A DNA stretch of 64,000 bases from Cymbomonas tetramitiformis (taxonomy: Eukaryota > Chlorophyta > Pyramimonadophyceae > Pyramimonadales > Pyramimonadaceae): assembly GCA_001247695.2 (NCBI GenBank), contig LGRX02027230.1:32239-96238 (forward strand), given 5' to 3'. The notes beneath the pieces were generated by a model. It did no database searches and had not been told where the DNA came from. It saw nothing but the letters and a program-made list of their open reading frames with translations. Below, one piece after another: positions 55,482 through 64,000 of the stretch. Both the position numbers and the translations under genes were made by a program. Position 1 is the first letter of the stretch; each line of letters begins with the position of its first letter.

Positions 55482-55961
55482 CTAACTCTGAGCATATGTG
55501 TTTTTGCGACGGTCGTCGTGCATCCTACCAGCCGCGATAAAAGCCCGTTCAACCCCGGCAGTAGTGGCAGGGCATCCTAGAAACTGGCGGGCCATGCGGT
55601 AAACATGTGGAAACCTACTAGCATTCATATTCCACCAGGCCATAATAACATCAAAGCCCTCCTCATTCGGTTCTTGAGGCAGAGCAAGGTACTCGTCCAA
55701 TTGGTCCTTGGGAGTTCGTTGAGCCGGCCGAAACTCAGAAGATTTCTTGCGCATGAAGCCGGACTCACCGTAATGATCATGCACAGGCTTGGTCAGAGGA
55801 GCAATTGGGGCAACGGTTGGCTTCCAGTCAACCCAGGCAATGCGCAAGTACCCGAAAGCACGGTCCGAGGTCATCTCACCCGCCAGAAAAATGTTGCAGC
55901 CATCGAACTGCCACTTCTTCCAACGCGGGCCCAACAAAGTGGAAACTGCTGGATTTGGCAC
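55482..55961 (-). pseudogene. hAT transposase, C-terminal fragment
   Basis: The 159 codons contain LLGPRWKKWQFDGC, LDEYLALPQE, FDVIMAWW, FPHVYRMARQFLGCPATTAG and VERAFIAAGRMHDDRR. This is the hAT C-terminal dimerisation region (the L-x-x-Y-L ... W-W ... A-R-x-x-L ... P-A-T-x-A-x-V-E-R-x-F block). The DDE catalytic core and BED finger upstream are missing. The fragment stops shortly after RRKNTYAQS, somewhat earlier than usual. It is a truncated relic of a DNA transposon, broken at its 5' side near 55990 where an RT scrap begins on the opposite strand. Confidence 0.85.
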
Positions 55962-56009
55962 GCCGACAGTGCCACAGTCTTCTGTGTCATCACCGATACG
56001 GTTTACAGT

Positions 56010-56100
56010 TAAGGCTATGTGTGTGGTATATGTGGATGATTTTGGTATGGCTTGTTCTACGGCTCTTGAGAGAGCCTTCTGGGCAGCATTCTACACGGCC
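56010..56100 (+). pseudogene. Short reverse-transcriptase scrap
   Basis: About 30 codons read CVVYVDDFGMACSTALERAF. YVDDF is an RT motif C, and flanking hydrophobic spacing resembles Ty1/copia RTs. It is too short to classify and is cut at 56106 by the duplicated segment. Confidence 0.4.
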
Positions 56101-56380
56101 TTTAACAAACACACTATTCGATGAAAATGACATTATCATATGTCATTTTTGGATTTATATATATTTCATAAAAATCAGGGTTTAGTGATATTTATGCGCG
56201 AAATAGGGATACATAAAGGCAACACGGTAGAAAAGTGCAGTATGCGTACAATGAAAACACCGAAATATGCATACATGTATCATTATTTATTCAAATGTTT
56301 ACGAGTAGAGTACTTTTCACCCTATACCGTCGAGGCATGACTGATACTATCAGTCAGGGCGGTCGACAAATCCTACTATT

Positions 56381-59300
56381 TTATTCATCATTCTCATCTG
56401 CCTCATCTTCATCTAAGTCTTCTTCCTCAGATTCGGCAGTGGCTGCTTCCTTCCCCTTCGCCGTCGGTTCGCTCTTCTGTTTTGGCTTCGTCTCGGCATC
56501 CTGATCGGGCTCGGCGTTGAAATTGGTCAGCCGTTGTTGCGCAGAGCTGACCATGTACTGGTCGTGGTCGAAGCCGATCGCGTTCATACCACACCTCATG
56601 GCGGCCATGGACGTCGAGCCGACGCCGCAGCAACCGTCGAGAATCCAGTTGAGTAGATGTCCGTTCTCATCCACCTTGCCTGGATTGTCACCGAGCATGT
56701 GGCACTGGATCAGCTCCATCAACAGTGCTAGGGGTTTCTGATGGTTATTCACGACTTTGCCGTCGCGTTTGTACATCTGGTGCACAACCGGGAAGCCGCG
56801 CATAAGTGACGCGCGGCTCAGACGTTCACCGTCCCCAAAATCAAAGTTAAACATCCACTCCGGCTTTTTAGAAGACTCCCCCGCGGCATCGCTCTTTACA
56901 TGGTACCCCAGGACGCCACATTCAACGTCATTGTAGCGTACGGACTTGTTGGGGTTCATGTGCACGTTCTGCTTGTGCCAGAAGAACCGCTCCGCGCGGC
57001 CGGAGCAGTAATTGTCAATCACCTCCAGGAAATCGTTTTGTTGGACGAAACCGCAAAAGATAGCGACTGTCCATGCCGGGGCGGTGGTCTTGGCGTTGAA
57101 AGACTCCAGGAACGGTTGCACCTCCTCCTTGGTCATCGCGTCGGGAGTCTTCTCCTTGTCAAGGGCGTAATTGCAGTCGATGACCGCCCCCGTGAAGGGC
57201 AGTCTCGGGACGTCCTTCAAATCGTCCATCCTGCCCTTGACGATCTTCCAACGAGGGAACATCGTCACGTCCTGAAGATGTGTGGGCTCGTCGTCCTCCA
57301 GGCCCGCCTCTCCTGCAACCTTAGGCTGCGGCCCGTCGGTCCGCGCCTCCCGATAGAGTTTGATGTCGACTTTCACCTCGATCTGTTGCAAGCCTAGGAT
57401 GTGAGCCGCGCTTGGCGCCTGCGCTTCTTTGAGATTTGCCCGCGCGTTCTCGACGTAATTGAAGATCGCTAGCGGAACTTCCCCAGACCCCCCCCGGCGC
57501 GCTCCCCCCTGAGTTGAAGGTAAGCAGCCGATCAACGACTCGATTTTCTCTTGGGAGCTCCAGTAGGGGGTGAACTCGGCCTTGAATTCGTCCCAGGTTT
57601 GCAATCCCGCCGCGGACACCAAGTGCTTCTGCACCATGCGTTCCTTCTTGAACTGGCTTATCATCTGGCCCCCCTCTTTTACTGACAACTCCTTGTTGAT
57701 GACCAGGCGCAGATACGTGTCCACCTTGTCGAACTCCGCCTCCCCCGCCAAGCCGCCCAAGTTAATCCAGAACGTCATACCCATGGATTTGGCATTGTGG
57801 AGAAACTGAGCTTCTTCCACCAAAATGCCTGCCCCTCTAGACGAGCCCGCTCCGTGGTCCCCGCCTCCTCGTTGCACCTCGTCTTCCATCTGTAAGTAAA
57901 AAAAACATTTTTAGCATGTCTTAAAATATAGAAAAGGATGCTTTGGGAGGGAGAACACTGTTTGAAGCAGAAGTAAAAAGTAATTTACCTGTCGGTTGGA
58001 GGTGCCCTTTTTGCCAGCTTTCTTGGCGGGTCCCTTAGCGGGCGAAGATGAGGCCTTGCGCTTTTTGGTCTTCGAAGCCAAAGGGTTTTTCATGCCCTTC
58101 AGGTCAAACTTTCTGCAAGCCTCCATGATGCTAACGCAGAGGTCCCACGTCTGCGGCCGGAAATTGGCAATTGTCCAGTGTATGAAGTAGTGGTTGATTT
58201 GCACGCCGCCGAACACAGAATGCTTGGACATCGCTACTTCCTTCACATGCGTCTCCATCGACTGGTTCAAGTGAGACATTACGGGGTACCAATCTGTGAC
58301 CCGATCGAGGTGAGCGTTGATGTCATCGTCCAGCACCGTCACCGTCTCCTCTACCTCAGGGAGTGCCTCAGAGTCTCCCTCGTGCGCAAACGTCTCCCGG
58401 TTCTCGATGTACTGGAATCCCTTGGGATATTTCTCGGGATCCGGGACTGCAAATCCATGCTCTGATTCGAACTCCGCCATTTTTTCCACCAGCCCTCCGG
58501 CCTCGTAATGCCCAGGTTGATAAGGGATACCCTCTTCGGTGTCCTCGGGGACGCTGGCGACGAACTCGGAGATCAACGCTTCTCCGGGTAAACGGTGTAC
58601 ACGACCCCATGCTTTTCGAAAAGGGTCGAACGAAGCCCTTGCATGAACTGAGTGTGGTCTTTGCCTTTCGTCTTCTGGTCGATTTGGTTCTGCATCTCGC
58701 CTAAGAACCGAATCATGTCAGGCGTGAGACCGATGTAGATCTTGCTCTCGAAGGACTGGAAAGCTATCTCCAACGGGATTTCCTCGTGACACTCGTCGGT
58801 GGCTTGATAACAGTGCTGGTGCCCAAAAACCTTGCCTCTATATTCTCCCTTCAGAGCTTTTTTCAGGGAGAATTCGGCACGGGTTTTGACATCGTCGATC
58901 GCAACGAGACCCGCATTGAAAGGGGCCCACGGGTTCTCCTTCCTGCCGGACTTGATCTCGTTCACCCAGCCCCTCTCTTGATCCCGGCAGGCCTCGTACC
59001 CCTTTGCGTGGTACAGGCACTTGATGGGGAGACGAAACACACTCCCTTGCTCCGCCGCCTCGTCGGACGACATCGGATTCGGCCACCGGTGCTCCAGCTC
59101 GATTTTCTTGCACAGCTCAGCTTCCTCCTCATACAGTAATCGCTCACCTTTAAGAAAACCGGAGATTTTGGGCCAGTCAGCCATTCCCGTCGACTTGGGT
59201 ACCCCCCCCCCCGCCAGCGTCGCGTCCTAAGAGAATCGCTAAGAATAAGGAATTTCGGATTTCGAGCCAGCCAGCTAATTTCTTAAACTCATCCACGTCC

Positions 59301-59905
59301 ACGTAACTCAGCCCAGCAGCTTTCTTAAAATTCTTAAAATTTAGAGAGTCCGCCACTGTTACCAACTACAGTATGGACCCAGAGAGCCGTGCGCAGCTCA
59401 AAGAATTGAAGCAAGATTATGACGACGCGATTATTTCTAAAGCTGACTACTTAGAACTTAAAGACATCGTGCTGAACGCTGTCAAGTCAAAAAAACGAAA
59501 GATCAGCGTGATTTTCTTATTTTCAGAGAATTTAAGAGAATCCACTCTCGGTGATCTGCCAGCAACCAATTTCCTTATTTTGGAGAATTTCCTTAGCAAA
59601 AAAGACCAGCCAGCTATTCTCATCAACTTGGGTACCCCCTCAAAACGCTGGCTGCTTCCTTAACGTCGAGTTTCCTTAAAGGTAAGCGATTACTGTATTC
59701 TAACTTAGCTGCATGCTCCACTTTCAGCTTAGCGTGCCACCCATGTGCAGCCTCCTCGGCTGCCTTCCTTGCCTGAGATGGGGTGGCCACTTGAGCCATA
59801 TCCACATTAGCACCCGCTCCCGTATACGCTCTGGAGCCACCAGGTCCTTCGAGGGCGCGTTGGGCAGCAAGCTCCACTGCCGTTCTCCTGGCAGCCTGGG
59901 ACAAG
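56381..59905 (-). pseudogene. DNA-methyltransferase-like gene, copy 1 (5'-truncated, interrupted)
   Basis: Order on minus: coding from the acceptor CTTGTCCCAG (59905-59896) with AARRTAVELAAQRALEGP, interrupted by a TIR element at 59134-59695. It resumes YEEEAELCKKIELEHRWPN and runs to a 2-bp insertion near 58583 (VVYTVYPEKR then stop), then ISEFVASVPEDTE. It is spliced at CGACAG|GTAAAT (intron 57988-57890) into an intact last exon of 502 codons (57889-56381). That exon carries a beta-class MTase layout: a motif IV position reading IDCNY (residues 238-241 DCNY) instead of DPPY, NHQKP (382-386), and motif I as LDGCCGVGSTS (418-427) then IGFDHD instead of DPFxGSGT. The acidic tail is EEEDLDEDEADENDE. 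The N-terminal two thirds match no family I know. Exon 1, present in copy 2, is missing here. Confidence 0.7.
59134..59695 (+). mobile_element. 562-bp mariner-like TIR element in copy 1
   Basis: Ends CAGTAATCGCT[C]ACCTTTAAG and the reverse complement of CAGTAATCGCT[T]ACCTTTAAG, with TA on each side (59132-59133 and 59696-59697). Copy 2 keeps the empty site (CTCCTCATATTCCATC near 62926-62941). TA duplication and CAGT ends fit the Tc1/mariner superfamily. There is no transposase. The interior has a 96-codon frame (59373-59663) with no known domain and direct repeats around CAACTTGGGTACCCC. Confidence 0.93.
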
Positions 59906-62900
59906 AAACACACTATTCGATGAAAATGACATTATCATATGTCATTTTTGGATTTATATATATTTCATAAAAATCAGGGTTTAGTGATATTTATGCGCGA
60001 AATAGGGATACATAAAGGCAACACGGTAGAAAAGTGCAGTATGCGTACAATGAAAACACCGAAATATGCATACATGTATCATTCTTTATTCAAATGTTTA
60101 CGAGTAGAGTACTTTTCACCCTATACCGTCGAGGCATGACTGATACTATCAGTCAGGGCGGTCGACAAATCCTACTATTTTATTCATCATTCTCATCTGC
60201 CTCATCTTCATCATTCTCTTCTTCCTCAGATTCGGCAGTGGCCGCTTCCTTGCCCTTCGCCGTCGGTTCGCTCTTCTGTTTTGGCTTCGTCTCGGCGTCC
60301 TGATCGGGCTCGTTGTCGAAATTGATCAGCCGTTGCTGCGCAGAGCTGACCATGAACTGGTCGTGGTCGAAGCCGATCGCGTTCATACCACACCTCATGG
60401 CGGCCATGGACGTCGAGCCGACGCCGCAGCAAGCGTCGAGAATCCAGTTGAGTGGATGGCCGTTCTCATCCATCTTGCCCGGATTGTCACCGAGCATGTG
60501 GCACTGGATCAGCTCCATCAACAGAGCTTGGGGTTTCTGATGGTTATTCACGGCTTTGTTGTCGCGTTTGAACATCTGGTGCACAACCGGGAAGCCGCGC
60601 AAAAGTGACGCGCGGCTCACACGTTCACCTTCTCCAGTATCAAAGTTGAACATCCACTCCGGCTTTTTAGAAGACTCCCCCTGGGCATCGCTCTTTACAT
60701 GGTACCCCAGGACGCCACATTCAACGTCATTGTAGCGCACGGTCTTGTTGGGGTTCATGTTCACGTTCTGCTTGTGCCAGAAGAACCGCTCCGCGCGGCC
60801 GGAGCAGTAATTGTCAATCACCTCCAGGAAATCGTTTTGTTGGACGAAACCGCAAAAGATAGCGACTGTCCATGCCGGGGCGGTGGTCTTGGCGTTGAAA
60901 GACTCCAGGAACGGTTGCACCTCCTCCTTGGTCATCGCGTCGGGAGTCTTCTCCTTGTCAAGGGCGTAATTGCAGTCGATGATCGTCCCCGTGAAGGGCA
61001 GCCTCGGGACGTCCTTCATATCGCTCATGCTGCCCTTGACGATCTTCCAACGAGGGAACATCGGCACGTTCGTCTCATGTGTGGGCTCGTCGTCCTCAAG
61101 GCCTGCCTCTCCTGGAACCTTAAGCTCCGGCCCCTCGGTCCGCGCCTCCCGATAGAGTTTGATGTCGACTTTCACCTCGACCTGTTGCAAGCCTAGGATG
61201 TGCCCCGCGCGTGGCGCCTGCGCTTCTTTGAGATTCGCCCGCGCGTTCTCGACGTAATTCAAGATCGCGTGCGGAACTTCCCCAGACCCCCCCCGGCGCG
61301 CTCCCCCCTGAGTTGAAGGTAAGCAGCCGATCAACGACTCGATTTTCTCTTGGGAGCTCCAGTAGGGGGTGAACTCGGCCTTGAATTCGTCTCAGGTTTG
61401 CAATCCCGCCGCGGACACCAAGTGCTTCTGCACCATGCGTTCCTTCTTGAACTGGCTTATCATCACGCCCCCCTCTTTTATTGACAACTCCTTGTTGATA
61501 ATCAGGCGCAGATACGTGTCCACCTTGTCGAACTCCGCCTCCCCCGCCAAGCCGCCCAAGTTAATCCAGAACGCCATACCCATGGATTTGGCATTGTGGA
61601 GAAACTGAGCTTCTTCCACCAAAATGCCTGCCCCTCTAGACGAGCCCGCTCCGTGGTCCCCGCCTCCTCGTTGCACCTCGTCTTCCATCTGTAAGTAAAA
61701 AAAAAACATTTTAGCATGTCTTAAAATATAGAAAAGGATGCTTTGGGAGGGAGAACACTGTTTGAAGCAGAAGTAAAAAGTAATTTACCTGTCGGTTGGA
61801 GGTGCCCTTTTTGCCAGCTTTCTTGGCGGGTCCCTTAGCGGGCGAAGATGAGGCCTTGCGCTTTTTGGTCTTCGAAGCCAAAGGGGTTTTCATGCCCTTC
61901 AGGTCAAACCTTCTGTAAGCCTCCATGATGCTAACGCAGAGGTCCCACGTCTGCGGCCGGAAATTGGCAACGGTCCAGTGCATGAAGTAGTGGTTGATTT
62001 GCGTGCCGCCGAACACAGAATGCTTGGACATCGCTACTTCCTTCACATGCGTCTCCATCGACTGGTTCAAGTGAGACATTACGGGGTACCAACTTGTGGC
62101 CCGATCGAGGTGAGCGTTGATGTCATCGTCCAGCGTCTTCACCGTCACCTCTACCTCAGGGAGGGTCTCAGGGTCTCCCTCGCGCTCAGACGTCTCCACA
62201 TCCCCGAGGTACTGGAATCCCTTGGGATATTTCTCGGGATCCGGGACTGAAAATCCATGCTGTGATTCGAACTCCGCCATTTTTTGCACCAGCCCTCCGA
62301 CCTCGTAATACCCAGGTTGATAAGGGGTACCCCCTTCGGTGTCCTCGGGGACGCTGGCGACGAACTCGGAGATCAACGCTTCTCGGTAAACCTTGTACAC
62401 GACCCCATGCTTTTCGAAAAGGGTCGAACGGAGCCCTTGCATGAACTGAGTGTTGTCTTTGCCTTTCTGCTTCTGATCGATCAAGTTCTGCATCTCGCCT
62501 AAGAACCGAATCATGTCGGGCGTGAGACCGATGTAGATCTTGCTCTCGAATTACTGGAAAGCTACCTCCAACGGGACCTCCTCGTGACACTCGTCGGTGG
62601 CTTGATAACAGTGCTGGTGCCCAAAAACCTTGCCTCTGTATTCTCCCTTCAGAGCTTTTTTCAGGGAGAATTCGGCACGGGTTTTGACATCGTCGATCGC
62701 AACAAGACCCGCATTGAAAGGGGCCCACGGGTTCTCCTTCCTGCTGGACTTGATCTCGTTCACCCAGCCCCTCTCTTTGATCCCGGCAGGCCTCGTACCC
62801 CGTCGCGTGGTACAGGCATTCAATGGGGAGACGAAACACACTCCCTTGCTCCGCCGCCTCGTCGAAATCCATCGGATTCGGCCACCGGTGCTCCATCTCG

Positions 62901-63140
62901 ATTTGCTTTCACAGCTCTGCTTTCTCCTCATATTCCATCTTTGATGCATGCTCCACTTTCAGCTTAGCGTGCCACCCACATGCAGCCACCTCGGCCGCCT
63001 TCCTTGCCTCAGATGGGGTGGCCACTTGAGACATATCCACATTAGCGCCCGCTCCAGAATACGCTCTGGAGCCACCAGGTCCTTGAAGGGCGCGTTCGGC
63101 AGCACGCTGCACATCCGTTCTCCTGGCAGCCTGGGACAAG
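59906..63140. repeat. Tandem segmental duplication, unit 2
   Basis: The second head-to-tail copy of 56107-59905 without the TIR element. Its right end GGGACAAG joins the 67-bp satellite and, beyond it, exon 1 of the gene. So unit 2 is probably the parental, 5'-complete copy. Confidence 0.95.
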
Positions 63141-63854
63141 ACGAAACTGTTCATTAGCTAATGAACGCCTTCCAACCCGATACAGGCTAAAGGCGCGCGT
63201 TTCGAGGCGTAAAGCGTTCATTAGCTAATGAACGCCTTCCGCCCCGGTCCAGGCTCAGGGCGCGCGTTTCGAGGCGGAAAGCGTTCATTAGCTAATGAAC
63301 GCCTTCCGCCCCGGTGCAGGCTCAGGGCGCGCGTTTCGAGGCGGAAAGCGTTCATTAGCTAATGAACGCCTTCCGCCCCGGTCAGGGCTCAGGGCGCGCG
63401 TTTCGAGGCCGAAAGCGTTCATTAGCTAATGAACGCTTTCCGCCCCGGTCAGGGCTCAGGGCGCGCGTTTCGGGGCCGAAAGCGTTCATTAGCTAATGAA
63501 CGCTTTCCGCCCCAGTTTAGGCGCAGGGCGCGCGTTTCGGGGCCGAAAGCGTTCATTAGCTAATGAACGCCTTCCGCCCCGGTCCAGGCGCAGGGCATGA
63601 AAGGGACGTACCGAAGCCTCTACAAATGGTACCTCGCCAGCAAGTCCGAGGTCATCGATCACTGCCGCTGGTCTCCTGCTTTGCCAGAAAGGAGCTGTAA
63701 TCGACGCTTTCCACGCCGTGTTTACATAGCTCGCTAGATAGAATTCCTTGCTTTTTCCTTCTTGTTCTGCCCTACTTTTCAAACTTTGAAAAGCCGAAAG
63801 CCGATTCGTGTGCTTTGGAAGGCTCAAGGTTTCCTCAAAGTTTGCGCTGTCCAT
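60180..63854 (-). pseudogene. DNA-methyltransferase-like gene, copy 2 (5'-complete, several lesions)
   Basis: Exon 1 (63854-63612, 81 codons, MDSANFEETLSLPKHTNRLS) ends GCTTCG|GTACGT. Exon 2 (63130-61789) starts after CTTGTCCCAG and ends CGACAG|GTAAAT. Exon 3 (61688-60180) starts after TTACTTACAG. Both introns are phase 0. Expected length is about 1030 residues. Lesions relative to copy 1: TGA at 62909-62911 (Cys to stop), one extra T near 62779, TAA near 62551-62553 (AFQ then stop), and TGA for Trp99 of exon 3 at about 61392. Exon 3 keeps IDCNY, NHQKP, LDACCGVGSTS and IGFDHD, so the unusual motifs are shared by both copies and are not random decay. Other N-terminal landmarks are FRPQTWDLCVSIMEAYRRFD and a Lys-rich KKRKASSSPAKGPAKKAGKK segment that could be a nuclear signal. 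Confidence 0.72.
63149..63617. repeat. 67-bp satellite with an 18-bp palindrome, seven copies
   Basis: GTTCATTAGCTAATGAAC, a perfect palindrome, starts at 63149, 63216, 63283, 63350, 63417, 63484 and 63551, exactly 67 bp apart. Between copies lie GCCTTCCGCCCCGGTC, CAGGGCGCGCGTTTCG and GGC.GAAAGC. Most of it fills intron 1 of the methyltransferase-like gene copy 2, so spliced RNA would lose it. Confidence 0.97.
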
Positions 63855-64000
63855 CCAGTTCGATTACAGTAAGCTTCTTGTTCCTAAATGCGACGAAATA
63901 CAGAATTGGAGTCTGGTTTTCAATTATACTATACGCTACGCGTTTTTCAGGAAGGAGGCTACCCTCGACTACAGTCGAAGAGGTAAACTGGGGAAAATTG
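63855..64000. other. 5' flank of the methyltransferase-like gene, window edge
   Basis: 146 bp upstream of the exon 1 ATG. No promoter motif can be assigned. TATACTATACG near 63930 is AT-rich at a plausible distance, but this is weak. Confidence 0.3.

Larger units (their letters stand above)
56107..59905. repeat. Tandem segmental duplication, unit 1
   Basis: Begins AAACACACTATTCGATG and ends GGCAGCCTGGGACAAG; unit 2 (59906-63140) follows head to tail. The 3799 bp include a 562-bp TIR element plus its 2-bp target copy. Without these the units are 3235 bp each. Divergence is low but spread throughout. Confidence 0.95.

Noticed and set aside
58573..59184. MADWPKISGFLKGE as the true N-terminus of methyltransferase-like copy 1
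   Set aside because: The first ~17 codons come from the inserted mariner-like element; copy 2 shows the uninterrupted upstream sequence.
1..64000. Bacterial features: operons, Shine-Dalgarno sites, CRISPR arrays, rho-independent terminators
   Set aside because: Genes are spliced and isolated, tandem repeats lack the spacer/repeat design of CRISPR, and no ribosome-binding pattern precedes the open frames.

Overview
The window reads as nuclear DNA of a eukaryote. The best match is a GC-rich, repeat-laden marine green alga of the prasinophyte type; this lineage call is inference from protein content and was not searched. Support comes from spliced genes with GT..AG introns, a giant FG-GAP/REJ/GPS multipass membrane protein typical of flagellated protists, a spliced UBX gene, and transposable elements of several orders. 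I saw no operons, ribosome binding sites, CRISPR arrays, rRNA or tRNA genes.

Layout. 1-8.1 kb: a decayed non-LTR retrotransposon (Tudor-like N-terminus, RT, CCHC plus restriction-like endonuclease) between two ~110-bp inverted repeats. 8.1-27.1 kb (+): one giant gene. It begins with seven 50-residue FG-GAP units, passes through Pro- and Thr-rich linkers and a VDG repeat into a REJ module, a GAIN-like region with a clear GPS motif, and a multi-exon polycystin-like C-terminal half. Its introns hold minisatellites and a dispersed repeat. 27.1-35.2 kb: AT-rich and gene-poor. It contains a unit bounded by 284-bp direct repeats around a degenerate ~650-codon reading frame of unknown function, and a weak spliced gene candidate. 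35.3-40.5 kb (-): a complete nine-exon gene for a ~445-residue membrane-anchored coiled-coil UBX protein; every splice junction keeps phase. 40.8-43.6 kb: five tandem copies of a ~610-bp satellite. 43.6-50.25 kb: a tyrosine-recombinase retrotransposon with A1 ... B1-A2-B2 split direct repeats (Ngaro type), carrying gag, RT/RNase H, an NPPF-containing domain and YR. Two small TIR elements lie nested in it. 50.25-52.6 kb: two foldback elements and a second, inverted copy of one of those TIR elements. 52.6-56.1 kb: little recognisable apart from a hAT transposase C-terminus and an RT scrap. 56.1-63.9 kb (-): a head-to-tail duplication of a spliced gene with a DNA-methyltransferase-like C-terminal domain whose signature motifs are altered. 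Copy 1 is interrupted by a mariner-like TIR element whose empty site is preserved in copy 2. A 67-bp palindromic satellite fills intron 1 of copy 2.

Only the UBX gene looks fully intact. The giant gene is probably real, with frameshifts confined to repetitive stretches that may be assembly or polishing errors. Several elements can be bounded to the base because an uninterrupted copy of the target is in the same window.
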